Source of the DNA: Branchiostoma floridae
Lineage: Eukaryota > Chordata > Leptocardii > Amphioxiformes > Branchiostomatidae
NCBI RefSeq assembly: GCF_000003815.2
Contig: NC_049982.1
Location: 10,639,354-10,659,488, forward strand
Length of the DNA stretch: 20,135 nucleotides
Direction of reading: 5' to 3'
The translations under genes and the position numbers were made by a program. The notes under the pieces were generated by a model, which was not told the origin of the DNA, made no database searches, and was given only the letters and a program-made list of their open reading frames with translations. Position 1 is the stretch's first letter; the number at the start of each line of letters is the position of its first letter. Positions 10,016 to 20,135 of this stretch are shown in pieces.

Positions 10016-10132
10016 TAATGGGGCCGCGACGATGGCGAATGCATGACCCTGGCGATTTCTGCATAATGTAGGTCATAACCCCTTTTTTCTACTTGTATAA
10101 AAACCCCGCGGAGGCCTTAGGGGCACCATCAA
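10016..10132 (+). promoter_or_regulatory. Candidate TATA-type core promoter
   Basis: TATAAAAA at 10096-10103 is followed by a GC-rich spacer and by CACCATCAACA. Its A at 10128 lies 32 bases downstream of the first T, the usual distance from a TATA box to a Pol II start. Upstream, 10016-10049 holds TAATGGGGCC and ACGATGGCGAATG, a core also seen at 13021-13033. A short inverted pair, CATTATG near 10003 and CATAATG near 10062, brackets it. Against the call, the only frame seen shortly downstream is 42 codons (10297-10425), so the driven gene, if any, would need a non-coding first exon or be non-coding. Confidence 0.35.
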
Positions 10133-10531
10133 CAAGCCACTCTCTTTGGGAGCGTAATTTCTTACACGTTCCAGTCACTTAGATTTGTTCACCTTCTACA
10201 TTAAACACACATTTCCAAAATCTAGCTAAGTCGTCTTTTGTACGGTCTGGTGAAATAGCAGTTGTTTCCCCCCAAGGAGACGTTGGTCAGATAAGAATGT
10301 CCTTATCACCAAGAAAGTGCACAATGCGTGATGGCCATGTATCAAGTTCTACCATGAATCTTCGATTACAGTTAGCCTATTGGTCAGAGAAGAAACTACA
10401 TATCAACTATCAAAATCATAAATAACGTAGATTGGCCGGATGAAGTTTGCAGTTTTAAAGTTTAAAAAAGGATTAAAAAAGCTATGTCAAGCTGCCCGAC
10501 TCAAGGCAAATTTCGTTCCCAATCTCTACGT

Positions 10532-11085
10532 TTTCGAGTCATTAGTTAATCACCTAAGCTTCTCAACCTGGTTGTCATAACATCCATCCACGACAGCTCC
10601 ACAGTAATGAACCACAAGACGGGTACATGAGCTTGTGGAGTCGGCTGCCATCAGATCCGTCTCTGACAACTCGGCGCTAATGAACCACTCCTCGGGTATC
10701 TGAACTTGCGGACCTGTTTGACACCGTATCTGTCTACGACATCTTGACGTTAATGAACCATTAGTCAGCTACCTGAGCTTGTGGCTCTGGTTGCCATCAT
10801 AAACAATATCTCAACAGCAATGAGCTGCAGGCACGGAAGCTGAGCTTCTGGCCTCAGACGACATTACATCTATCTCAGAAGTAACAGCTCGTAAGTAAGC
10901 TAACTGAGCCTGTGGACCTAGTTACTGCCACATCTATTTTAGACAACCCAGGTAATGAACCACAAGTCAGGTATCTTGGCGCGAGCGTCTGGTTGCCATC
11001 ATATACGATATCTCAACAGATGATCGTGAGGACCTATTCGCCACCATATCTGTCTCTGACATCCCGATGGTAATGAACCGCAGTT
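10532..11085. repeat. Diverged minisatellite, basic unit 73 bp, about 7-8 units
   Basis: The phrase TAATGAACCA, or close variants, begins units at 10605, 10678, 10751, 10818, 10882, 10953 and 11071, with an older unit from about 10532. The first full periods are exactly 73; later ones shrink to 67, 64, 71 and 54 by deletions. A second anchor, TGAGCTTGTGG or variants, lies 23 bases into units 1-5 (10628, 10701, 10774, 10841, 10905). TTGCCATCAT and ATCTGTCTCTGACA also recur. Since 73 is not a multiple of three and stops occur in all frames, it is not a protein repeat. The high divergence between units means the array is old. Confidence 0.85.
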
Positions 11086-11272
11086 TCCTTCATAAAAAAG
11101 AACGTGTAGCCCATTTATCGGTGCCCTCGGCTGCTGGTGAGGCGTTATAATTTCATTATTCGTCTTTGTCATGACAGGGTTACAAAGAAGATGAGTAAGG
11201 GGTGATTTCAAATCGGAAGGAAGGGTTAATTGAGGTCAGTGGCGATACCTTTCCCCTGTCACTTCCACCAAA

Positions 11273-11286
11273 ACGGTCGCGACCGT
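11273..11286. repeat. Perfect 14-base CpG palindrome
   Basis: ACGGTCGCGACCGT equals its own reverse complement and contains four CpG. A given 14-base palindrome-sized window does this by chance about once in 16,000 positions, so one in 20 kb is not remarkable alone. It sits between the minisatellite and a GC-rich segment. Confidence 0.8.
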
Positions 11287-11336
11287 AAGAAGTAATACTC
11301 CGCAACAGGCAAGGTTACTGGGTAATAAAGGCAAAT

Positions 11337-11460
11337 GTGAGGTGGCAGTTTGATAGCAGACGTCGTCGCGCAGGATGGCAAAGATCAGGCGGTAATTGCG
11401 ATGCTCTCCGACACCGCCGCTGCTGGGTGCTTCATTCTGTCCTTGGTGCCTTCAAATTGA
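11337..11460 (+). other. GC-rich segment, possible exon
   Basis: The segment is clearly GC-richer than its surroundings. One frame, open from 11341 to the TGA at 11458-11460, reads with coding-like composition (for example QDGKDQAVIAMLSDTAAAG) and mostly G or C in third positions, ending in stop. Upstream AG dinucleotides such as the one in TTTGATAGCAG could serve as a splice acceptor, but there is no strong pyrimidine tract. No family was recognised, and 39 codons is too short to exclude chance. A different frame over the same bases gives an arginine-rich 70-residue frame that looks like a shadow. Confidence 0.2.
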
Positions 11461-13000
11461 GCATACATCACATCGCTTGGACCGTCACTTTTACTATTTT
11501 GCTAGCGTTGAACACGTGTCTCAATTTGTTGCATAACCTTGAAGTGTAGATTTTACTTGGCGACATTTGAAGCTCCATTTCCTTTACGTTGTAAATTAAT
11601 GCTGTATGATATTTCCTTCCATTCACATCTTTGCACTGAGCTGAATAACCAAGTTACATTCCGACTTAAAGTTTTCGTTAGCGGTTTATGCACACGTCAG
11701 AAAGAGTCAACTGTTAGAAATAATAGTGAACATGCTTAACGCACCCCCGCAATGCACCACGGCACAAGAGATTTCATGGTTGATGACTACCTCAGCATTG
11801 GTGCTTGTTTCAGAAAAGCTGAAGGGGTGGAAAAAACACATATTGATGCCCTCATATGCATAGCCTCACATTACGCTGCAAATGACCTAGGTACCATCCC
11901 TCACAAACCTCACTGAGTTGCTGTCTTCCAATTAGATGTATCCTGGCAGTGGAAGTAGCTGTCAAACACTAACAACTAGGTCAGAATACAAATGTACATA
12001 GGCGTCAACTTAGACAGGATCATTTCATATAAAGATTACCAAAATTGAACTGAGAATTAAACTGTTACGCACGAAGAGTAGAACATTTATTGAGAAGCTT
12101 TCAGGACAGAAGGCATCCGTCAAGAACAAAATCAAAATGGGAGGTGGGAACCAAGAGCAATAAGCAAGCTTACTCAGCTTGTTCCCTCCTGTGTATGGTG
12201 CAGATGTCAATATCCGTAATTCTCTTCCAGCGAGTGAATGGTGCCTGAATCAAATGAAACCAAACGCTTTACGACTACCCCAAACGATGGCAAATAGTAT
12301 GCTTATAGTTTTACACATTGAAGGACAAGGCCAGTAGCCGCAGCAGACCACAACCTCTCGTGTAGGAAGAGCCAATGTAACGTAATGTAAGGCCGAAGAA
12401 TGGTAAGGTCATTGCAAGTATCTAAGGACAAATGTTTGCAGTCTTTTGGCACCTCAGATAACTTCAAAGCCAGTAAAAATGAACCCGGCAAGAAGAGCGA
12501 ATGCAAAGTCACACTAGACTAGAGTTCCACGACCCCATTCCTTCACCGAATGATGTTAACCTTTTCGGGTGTAGTATCATAGATATACATTAAATACAAT
12601 CAATTTGCATTCCATTGATTATGCAAATAATGTCCTCAATTGCATCAATTGTCTCAGTTAATCTTCTTTTCTTCTGATCAGTTTTTATGTCTTTGTAATA
12701 ATGTACAGCTACGCGGTGTAATCTATATCAGACAGAATATTTGCCCAAAATATCAATACAGAGTCAGGAAGGACAGTGACGAGGAGGTAACTATACTTAA
12801 AATATTTACCCAAACTGGTCTTAGAGAAATTACCGCATGTCAAGTACTAAACGCTATATATAACAATTTCCGCAGGATGAAAACTCATTTGAGAAAGCAT
12901 TTTAGCATTTACCTTCTATTGGAAAGATACATATACCAGATTGGCTGTTTAATAAAACATTCCTGAGAAAAGTATGAAGAAAAATTGGCAATAGGCGTGG
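11461..13000. other. Stretch with no recognisable gene
   Basis: AT-leaning sequence. The largest frame is 108 codons at 12640-12966 on the plus strand. It is rich in I, Y, F, K and L, as expected of AT-rich chance frames, and resembles no known family. The core CGATGGCAAATA near 12285 is a diverged relative of the ACGATGGCGAATG core described at 10029 and 13021. Confidence 0.5.
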
Positions 13001-13004
13001 AAGT

Positions 13005-13042
13005 GGGTCATGGCATGAGAACGATGGCGAATGGCCCCATTA
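13005..13042. repeat. Rearranged partner of the 10016-10049 motif
   Basis: This segment carries GGGTCAT, then ACGATGGCGAATG, then GGCCCCATTA. The site at 10016-10049 carries TAATGGGGCC, then ACGATGGCGAATG, then ATGACCC. The core is in the same orientation at both sites, while both flanks are reverse-complemented and exchanged. The match is direct, totalling 30 bases over the three blocks. Its origin is unknown. Confidence 0.6.
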
Positions 13043-15230
13043 GAGGTTGTTACGACATGCAGGTCTTATTGCCTGGTGGATTGGCTTAGGATTACTGCTA
13101 GTTGATTTGATTATGCCTGTAAGTATTGCCCGGTGTTAGGTCCGTTTCAAGTTACCAAGAGACAAACACCAGGACCTTAGAAGTCGATGCCAAGTATTCG
13201 GTGTGAGTGAGAGGAGTGTTGAACGAGGGCAAAGTAGAGGGCTTAGAATGAAGGTGGCAAATTGGACTTTCAACAGGAAACTGACCGTGACAAGACTACA
13301 ACGTAAGTGCCTACACGCGTGTTCTGGATTTAGCGTTGTTATGGAGTGGTAAAAACGAATCCCTTTTGAAGTATGTAAATTTCCCGTGACCTTGTTAAGT
13401 TGCTAGTGCACACAATTCGAGAATGCGTTCGGTTTTATTGCGATTTTCTTATCTCACATTAAAGATAACACCCCGAAATAAAACAGCTATATCCATGAAA
13501 CAAATATTGCCTAGTGCTACAGCATTGCTGTGGGAGTAACTACGATTGATGGACACTGCAGCACCTTCGCCAGTAGGGAATACGATATTGCTCCGAGTCT
13601 TTGGGACAGCCGGGGATGTATGGACCAATTACTTGGCAGTAGGCCCCTGTGCTCAGTGGATGACAGATATAATCGAATTTGCGGCGTTTTGGCTTTCAGA
13701 TGATAATCATTTTGATAAATCACGTTTTCTACCCCGTACCATTTTTGTACCTTCGTGTGTGCGTCCGCGTGTGAATTCAATCATAACGATGGAAATACCT
13801 TTGGATAAAATCGAAATGGTATCGCTCTGTCGTCGGTTACAAATGTTTCACCGTCACTGTTAGTAATGGTTGCAGGGAATCCGTCAATACAGGACAGCAA
13901 AGTTATGCAAAACGAATCCGTCCGTGTCATATCAAGCTTGTCCAAGTTATTGACATTTCTGACAACTCAAAACACTGAAAAAGGACCAGCTAGTTATCAA
14001 AGTTGGAAACTTCATGTTGGAAAGCAGACCAGCCATTTTTCATAAAGACAAATGACAGAAAGTGGATGCGGGTCAATCAAAGAACACTTACCTTCATTGA
14101 ACTCCTGAATGGTACATAGTACAATCGCTATCTTCACCGGTGCAGGTGTCGCAATTGTGGGGAGACAATGGGCGAGAGGAATACAAGGTCTTTGAATTCG
14201 TCCACAACTGGTCAGCCGAATTATTCCTCCACTACAACTGCTAACGCTTTAACGATGTTGTGCTTGACGACCTGTTTATATTGTACCAGTCCAATGATTT
14301 TGTTGTAAGTCATGTCAAGGTACGGCAATGAATAATCACATCAAGAGTTCACCTGCAGCCAACTCAGTTTCGTACTGCCACGGCGTGCCTGCGCCCTTTG
14401 CCAGGACAATCAACTAGTTCCTCGAGGGTGCCGGACGGCTGAATTGACGTTGATAACAGCGGCTGAAAAAAAGACGCCGTTGTGCTAAGCTTTACTTTAG
14501 TACTAATAAATTCTGTTACTCCCTAGTTGTGAACTCAGAAATGAAGTACAGCCCAGCTTAACGGAGATTGTAACGTAATCTTGTTAATTGAGATGCGACG
14601 CAATTATGGGATACGTCGCAGCTTTAGTAAGTGATAAATCACGCATCAATGGTCCTTGAGGGTTAATGGTGAAAACTGATGAGCTCCCTTAATGGAATGG
14701 GTCTTAAGTATGACATAAAGCACAGATTTGTAAGATAAAGTAGGTTGTTACAATCCTGGAGGGTAATATTCAACTATCGCCTGTCGCACAGGTGCTGTGT
14801 TGGAGCCAACCACACCCTTGATAAATTGATAATGCCAGCAGGCGCAACTTTAACCCCGTATGGTATTCAATGACCAGATGTTTTCTTGTCTTCAGATGAA
14901 AGCTAAATCATACGGTTTCCAATATGGTGAGATAACTGCCTATAACGGGTTTTCAAGACATGCACATGTTCCTCGGTGCCATCCATCGACTAGACATACG
15001 CCAAAGTTACAATCGATCACTGCTCTGTGTTCTTTCCTTCACAGCCCTATTTCTTTGATTCTATTTGCACTGACCAGATTGTAATATCAAATAATCCGAT
15101 CGTTATAAAAAATAGATTAGCCGTTATTTATTTATTTTTAATTAATGTAATAAGAGCTTCCTCGATAAAGAATAACATTTCTAAATGTATTATTCCAATA
15201 TTTGTGGTTTTGCTACGACACTATGGGCAG
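13043..15230. other. Stretch with no recognisable gene
   Basis: The largest frame is 105 codons at 13546-13863 and is not recognisable. A GTAAGT donor-like hexamer at 13303 follows a modest open frame, without a convincing acceptor. A perfect hairpin TGCGACG/CGTCGCA spans 14594-14620. No repeats or RNA genes were seen. Confidence 0.5.
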
Positions 15231-15380
15231 GGAATAGCGCTGTCATCATTATCATTCAATGAGCCAGAAATGGAGTTAGAGACCTTCTATGGAATCTTCC
15301 AGGCGTCCAGTGAGCGGGATCTAGTCTTATTAAGGTTTGAAGATGGATTGTCGATAGTAGCAGCTGATCCGGACACGTAG
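15231..15380 (+). other. Weak candidate terminal exon
   Basis: A pyrimidine-leaning stretch ending CTATGGGCAG at 15230 resembles a 3' splice site. From 15231 the frame is open for 49 codons to the TAG at 15378-15380, with an acidic and hydrophobic character unlike the surrounding AT-rich frames (for example ERDLVLLRFEDGLSIVAADP). The same frame is open further upstream, so the acceptor is not required for it to be open. No family was recognised. This is a hypothesis, not a gene call. Confidence 0.18.
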
Positions 15381-16478
15381 TGGTCGATTTAATTTTCAGA
15401 AAATCGTTGCTGCTCATGAAACTTTGCCAAATCCTTAGAAGGTAGTTAGGAAGAACACAGATACCACAGTTGCTATCAGTTTTCTTTTGATTATCATGTG
15501 ATGAGCCAGTAACTTTGATGACTCAGACATCAATTTTGGTAGTTTATATGAAACTCAACGCATCAACTAAGGAGGTTTTCTATATTTTCTTCTATCTTCT
15601 GCTTTCTTGACGTAACATTCAGATTTACTTCGTATTGCACAAGACGATATTAACGGTATCAGAACCCCGCATGCATTGATAACGTCTAGTCATTTACAGT
15701 CAAGTGAGCATGTGTATTTTCCCCCAGGCCTTTTTAACAAAGTCCTCTTTCATGTACGTTGCTTTACTTTCAATAGGGTCGCGACATTACATCAGCGTAT
15801 CTTTGCAGGCATGGTTCCTGCACATGTCATCCCCACACACATTCAAATATCTAATGTATATGCAAATCCAGTTTTATGACAAAAAAACTTGGCTAAAGTA
15901 GACAAATTTCACAAAACAGTGTCGTTCAAGTTGAAAGTTCTTCCTTGGCTGTGCGTAATAGGTGTCGAGGGAAGAAAATACATAAGTTCTATTATTGTCT
16001 ATGCCTGATCTATTCAGAAGGAGTTTTGAAGAGAGGACTATGGTACCGATGTGACCTGAATGTCGGTTCAACTAATTGTCCCACTTGGGCTTTCTTTCAT
16101 CACCCTGTGCTCTACATTTCAACCAGGGTCATCTTGTTAACCCATCTTTTGGCTCCCTAAATTGCAAAAAGGCTCAGTAAATCCTGTCAATTTGCTACAA
16201 ATCAGGCAGCTACATTCGCTGGGGATTTCCATAACTAGTAGTAAAAGACTGACCCATGGAACAATTTAATATCAAAGTTTCTCAGCTTTGTCGAACGCAA
16301 GAACCTTACTACAGTTTGAAACCTTGGTATCCGTTTCTATTGGTACGAGAGCTCGTCGAACTAACATGTTATAGGAAGCAGCATGCGGGTAACTTGATAT
16401 CAAGCTGTCACGACTTTGAATATATTTTCGGTGATGTGTATAACTAAATGTCGAGTAGCATAAAGTGGGATTATATGA
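15381..16478. other. Stretch with no recognisable gene
   Basis: Only frames below about 75 codons, none recognisable and several overlapping each other on both strands. No repeat or RNA structure was noticed. Confidence 0.5.
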
Positions 16479-16617
<139 letters not shown>

Positions 16618-18088
16618 TATCGCGTTGCTGAAATGTTATTGCAACATGCACTGCGGTAGCTGATAAAAGTGAAATAAACGTCCTTGCTCCAATTTTCATA
16701 ATCGTATCTCTACTTTCACCCAACAGGGACATAAACGTACCTATCGTAAGATCTGACGCATGGCACCCAGATTCAACTAGCGGTGTATTACTGTACAGAT
16801 TGCAGCTGAGACAAAGCTCTTGTTGGTCCCCAGATTTATTTCTAACCTTTACGACTGTGACATTAAGATGTTCAAGGGAAACATTCAGGCGGCAATGTGG
16901 AAATTTACAGATGGGAGGCGTGATAATGCCATCCCTATTATTCATGGTAGAACAGGTGTAAAATCGATCCAAATAGCATATCTGATAGACTGCCAAATTA
17001 CGCATCACAGTTGGTGGCTCTTTCTCACCTACCTGTAAAGAAGTTGCTAAAGTTCATCTTGGCAAAGGGTAATTGTCCCGGATAGGTCAACTTTACATTA
17101 CGATAGACCACAAGGTTACCTAATCGCTGGCATGGATTCATAGGCACCTTTGGACGTGCAGTATTACCTACTTATCATCTTTAAGGAAAATGGGGTGTAG
17201 TCAGTAAAACATGGATTAAACAACACTGGAATTCCATATAATAAGCCGTTACACATTTAAGTTCAAGATTCATCTCCTTTTCTATGGGGTATATCAATCA
17301 TCTATTTGATCAAAAAAGGCAATGTGTTCAACATTGGCAGCCAAGTGCAAAGAAAACTAGGTTTCTGTTGCCGGCTCATTGCAGAATTCTTTTTTAGCTG
17401 TGGAGTCAAAAGGAAAAATAAGTTGAATTGGTGCCAGGACATTACAACACATTAAAAGCGTATCGCAAGACGAAGAAATGCCATCAGCTGAAATAGCGTC
17501 CATACAATGTAACATTCAATATACATTCATATCCACATTAAAATCATCACCATAGAGAGGAATTACCGATATATAATGGGGCATAAGTTGTATCGCTGAA
17601 TTGTCATCAAAAGTGTGTTTAATCACTTTATTTAGCACAGGTGGCAATTACATGATTTGCAGCCGGGCTATGAATGGTAGTACACGGTTTTGTGAAGGTT
17701 TTGCGACGAGCAATGCTCAGTTTAGGAGGTGACTTTGTTTTCCCACCACTGATGGCACCATATGGGTAATCCTTTGATATTTCTCTGTCCAGATATTTCA
17801 AAGATCAGCCGGCTGAATCAAAGCATATCATTGCAAAAAAAGTTCTGCCTGTCGCTGAGAGACATGATGACGATGATAGATTCTGTTCATCAGAGCGTGA
17901 AACAGATATGAGATCTTGCTTTGCTAAGAATGTCAGCCGCGCCATTACAGGATATTGCAGAATGATATACTCCAATCGGTCAACTGTATAGTCGATGATT
18001 ATTGTATTTTTGAAATAAGGCTTTGTTCGGCCCATTTGTCCGGTGTCCAGAAATGCCTGCGGATCGAAGTCAATTATTACGCTCCAAC
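16618..18088. other. Stretch with no recognisable gene
   Basis: A minus-strand frame runs from 17008 back into the microsatellite. About 130 of its residues precede the repeat, with three N-glycosylation sequons (NVS, NVT, NKS) in 18 residues. It matches no family known to me and lacks a clear signal peptide. Otherwise only short frames were seen. Read as intergenic or intronic. Confidence 0.45.
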
Positions 18089-18755
18089 NNNNNNNNNNNN
18101 NNNNNNNNNNNNNNNNNNNNNNNNNNNNNNNNNNNNNNNNNNNNNNNNNNNNNNNNNNNNNNNNNNNNNNNNNNNNNNNNNNNNNNNNNNNNNNNNNNNN
18201 NNNNNNNNNNNNNNNNNNNNNNNNNNNNNNNNNNNNNNNNNNNNNNNNNNNNNNNNNNNNNNNNNNNNNNNNNNNNNNNNNNNNNNNNNNNNNNNNNNNN
18301 NNNNNNNNNNNNNNNNNNNNNNNNNNNNNNNNNNNNNNNNNNNNNNNNNNNNNNNNNNNNNNNNNNNNNNNNNNNNNNNNNNNNNNNNNNNNNNNNNNNN
18401 NNNNNNNNNNNNNNNNNNNNNNNNNNNNNNNNNNNNNNNNNNNNNNNNNNNNNNNNNNNNNNNNNNNNNNNNNNNNNNNNNNNNNNNNNNNNNNNNNNNN
18501 NNNNNNNNNNNNNNNNNNNNNNNNNNNNNNNNNNNNNNNNNNNNNNNNNNNNNNNNNNNNNNNNNNNNNNNNNNNNNNNNNNNNNNNNNNNNNNNNNNNN
18601 NNNNNNNNNNNNNNNNNNNNNNNNNNNNNNNNNNNNNNNNNNNNNNNNNNNNNNNNNNNNNNNNNNNNNNNNNNNNNNNNNNNNNNNNNNNNNNNNNNNN
18701 NNNNNNNNNNNNNNNNNNNNNNNNNNNNNNNNNNNNNNNNNNNNNNNNNNNNNNN
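18089..18755. other. Assembly gap (667 N)
   Basis: Unsequenced bases. Long frames spanning it in several directions are artefacts of reading N as open. The gap is placed in otherwise ordinary sequence, and its length may be an estimate. Confidence 1.
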
Positions 18756-18955
18756 GACAGCAGATAACAGATGGAAGTATGAGATGCAAACGAGACTAAA
18801 TTGACTGAATGACATCAATTTCATTTCATTTTTTTCTTCTTTCTGTTTTCTTGACTTCGTTCATTTATTCAATCAACAAGGCATGTGTCCTGGTTATAGG
18901 AACTTAAGTTATAACATCCGACATAAAGACAACACCAACATTCAATGACAATAGC
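18756..18955. other. Short post-gap stretch with nothing recognised
   Basis: AT-rich DNA including a T-rich tract at about 18820-18870. No open frame of note. Confidence 0.6.
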
Positions 18956-18996
18956 TAGAGATAGATATGTTTAAGATAAGTTAGAGATAGATATGT
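18956..18996. repeat. Direct repeat TAGAGATAGATATGT, 2 copies, 26 bases apart
   Basis: The exact 15-mer occurs at 18956-18970 and 18982-18996. It is the start of a two-unit tandem duplication, probably recent slippage. Confidence 0.85.
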
Positions 18997-19073
18997 ATGA
19001 CCAATGACATGTTATTAACAATGAGAAGAACTAAGCTTTGCATGTTTTCAAATGCTAGTATTCACACTGCTTT

Positions 19074-19107
19074 CAGTAAGTAAGCAGTAAGTAAGGGTCC
19101 AGTAAGT
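19074..19107 (+). repeat. Cluster of AGTAAG(T) repeats
   Basis: Five AGTAAG cores are packed into about 35 bases (CAGTAAGTAAGCAGTAAGTAAGG, broken here as two CAGTAAGTAAG-type blocks, then CAGTAAG). AGTAAG resembles the intron start GTAAG, but tandem slippage is the simpler reading. Confidence 0.6.
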
Positions 19108-19241
19108 TGGTCAATGATCTTATATACGCTTCCTTGTTTAGTGGACCCATCCGAGTGAGCCTGAAACAAGCATTCAAAGATTTGCATTTTTTCAGCAATG
19201 GATCTCAGAAAAGGTATACATATAGGTTAATTGTTAATTAG
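19108..19241. other. AT-rich stretch left of a GC-rich segment
   Basis: No frame or structure of note. It ends in TTAATTGTTAATTAG, whose last six bases recur at 19438. Confidence 0.5.
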
Positions 19242-19437
19242 GAGCAGGAGGGCTGAATCTGCTCTCACACGGCTCACCCAGACATGCTCATTTCACGGAT
19301 GATGTATCACCTCCTCCGGTCAGCTCATCCTGGGAACGACAGATAAGTAACATCACGTCTCACTGGGACCGACGGGAGCCAGCTTAGCTACAGCCCCGGG
19401 TCCCGTGCGGTTTGCTCCGTGGCCGGCGACAGAACCC
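19242..19437 (-). mobile_element. Possible short GC-rich insertion flanked by AATTAG
   Basis: A 196-base segment of distinctly higher GC and CpG content is bracketed by AATTAG at 19236-19241 and 19438-19443, a possible target-site duplication. Its left end can fold (GAGCAG/CTGCTC). On the minus strand TAGCTAAGCTGG (19379-19390) fits the Pol III A-box pattern TRGYNNANNNG. Downstream GTTCCCAGG (19329-19337) is at a plausible distance but matches the B-box poorly. A tRNA-derived short interspersed element is therefore possible but not shown. A 6-base repeat and one A-box both arise easily by chance. A CpG-rich exon is the alternative. Confidence 0.3.
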
Positions 19438-19443
19438 AATTAG

Positions 19444-20135
19444 ACTTACTGAGCTCTAACGCTGTGTCTTGATAAATGTTCCGTGTCTAAGAATATGCTT
19501 CGGCACCTGCTGGAATTGGATTCATAAAATCTTTGAACACGATCATAACTTTGGTAGCTTTACATCATGGGACTGATTTATGGTCTTGCATACACCGCCT
19601 TATCTATTAGCAACTGGTCAAATTGATTGCAGCGAATTTACTGCTTAACGCTATGATAATCCATCAAAATCCAACAAAATTGTTAAAGCCGGTGAAAAGA
19701 TGGGAAGAAAGCTAACAAGTCAATATTGTCCAATCAATATATAACTCCAAGGTACAGGTACTACTTATCTATGCATGCTAAGTCACCTATAAGAAAGTGG
19801 ACCGAATCAATTATGGTTCCTCATGTTATTAAAACTTCAGGTTGAAACTTTTCTTGATGATACAGAACAGATCATGTGATATGCACGGGTCGGTGGCCGT
19901 TTTCTTTTGTCCTTCTCTGACTGTCGGGTATGAAAAAGATAACTTTCCCGGATTTACTAGCCGCGCTGTGTCTGAAGATAACTGAATTATTTTGATAGAA
20001 GCCTCAAGTCAAGAACCTAGACAGCTTTAGTATGACTGAGATATTGAGACCATGCTATCGAAATCAACACGTTGTTTGATACCGACAGCTTCAAGAAACG
20101 TCTAGGCAGAACCACCCCATACTTTGTTGGTAAAG
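19444..20135. other. Terminal stretch with no recognisable gene
   Basis: AT-leaning sequence without sizeable open frames, repeats or RNA structure that I can identify. Confidence 0.55.

Noticed and set aside
12640-12966. 108-codon plus-strand frame
   Set aside because: AT-rich composition bias, no recognised motif, and no promoter or splice context.
13249-13353. Short frame starting MKVANWTFNRKLT with a nearby GTAAGT
   Set aside because: It only vaguely recalls LINE endonuclease starts, lacks their key residues, and ends in a stop within 35 codons.
17805-18824. Frames of 239-339 codons on both strands
   Set aside because: They exist only because the 667 N are read as open codons.

Overview
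The window looks like nuclear DNA from a draft assembly of an animal, most likely a marine invertebrate. The reasons are a run of 667 N, a long compound TA/GA microsatellite, a kilobase-scale tandem array, a diverged minisatellite, and no compact gene anywhere. Some features would fit an invertebrate deuterostome such as amphioxus, but no gene or repeat family was recognised that settles this. No protein-coding gene can be called with confidence. Open frames are short, and the longest real ones (about 105-120 codons) are within what chance gives in 20 kb. Exons of genes with long introns could still be present.

Region 1 (1-5212) is a direct tandem array with a unit of about 1.8 kb: two full copies and a third cut off after about 1.6 kb. 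Each full unit begins with a poly-C tract and ends in C-rich sequence. Copies 1 and 3 differ at only two bases that I could see. The middle copy differs from copy 1 at about 16 bases plus a one-base deletion. This A-B-A pattern suggests a two-unit higher-order repeat, or an assembly effect. The exact palindrome TGACGTCA (the CRE/ATF site) occurs four times per full unit, 11 times in the array, and I saw it nowhere else in the window. Two of the four form a near-contiguous hairpin palindrome. The unit also carries an ETS-type CCGGAAGTG, a YY1-like CCGCCATATTG, and a 14-base palindrome around ATGCAT. This cluster is the strongest unexplained signal in the window.

Region 2 (5213-5570) is the array's right flank, with two strongly CpG-rich blocks and two perfect small hairpins. 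Region 3 (5571-9990) is featureless AT-leaning DNA with small palindromes. Region 4 (about 10000-11460) holds a candidate TATA core promoter at 10096, a diverged 73-bp minisatellite at 10532-11085, a 14-base CpG palindrome at 11273, and a short GC-rich segment that could be an exon. A 34-38 bp motif beside the TATA box recurs at 13005-13042 with its flanks inverted but its core not inverted.

Region 5 (11461-18088) is mostly unassignable. It contains one weak exon-like frame at 15231-15380 and the (TA)20(GA)27 microsatellite at 16510-16602. After the N gap (18089-18755), region 6 holds a 26-bp direct repeat, a small AGTAAG cluster, and a GC-rich 196-bp segment flanked by AATTAG on both sides that may be a small insertion.

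No operon, RNA gene, CRISPR array or intact autonomous transposon was seen.
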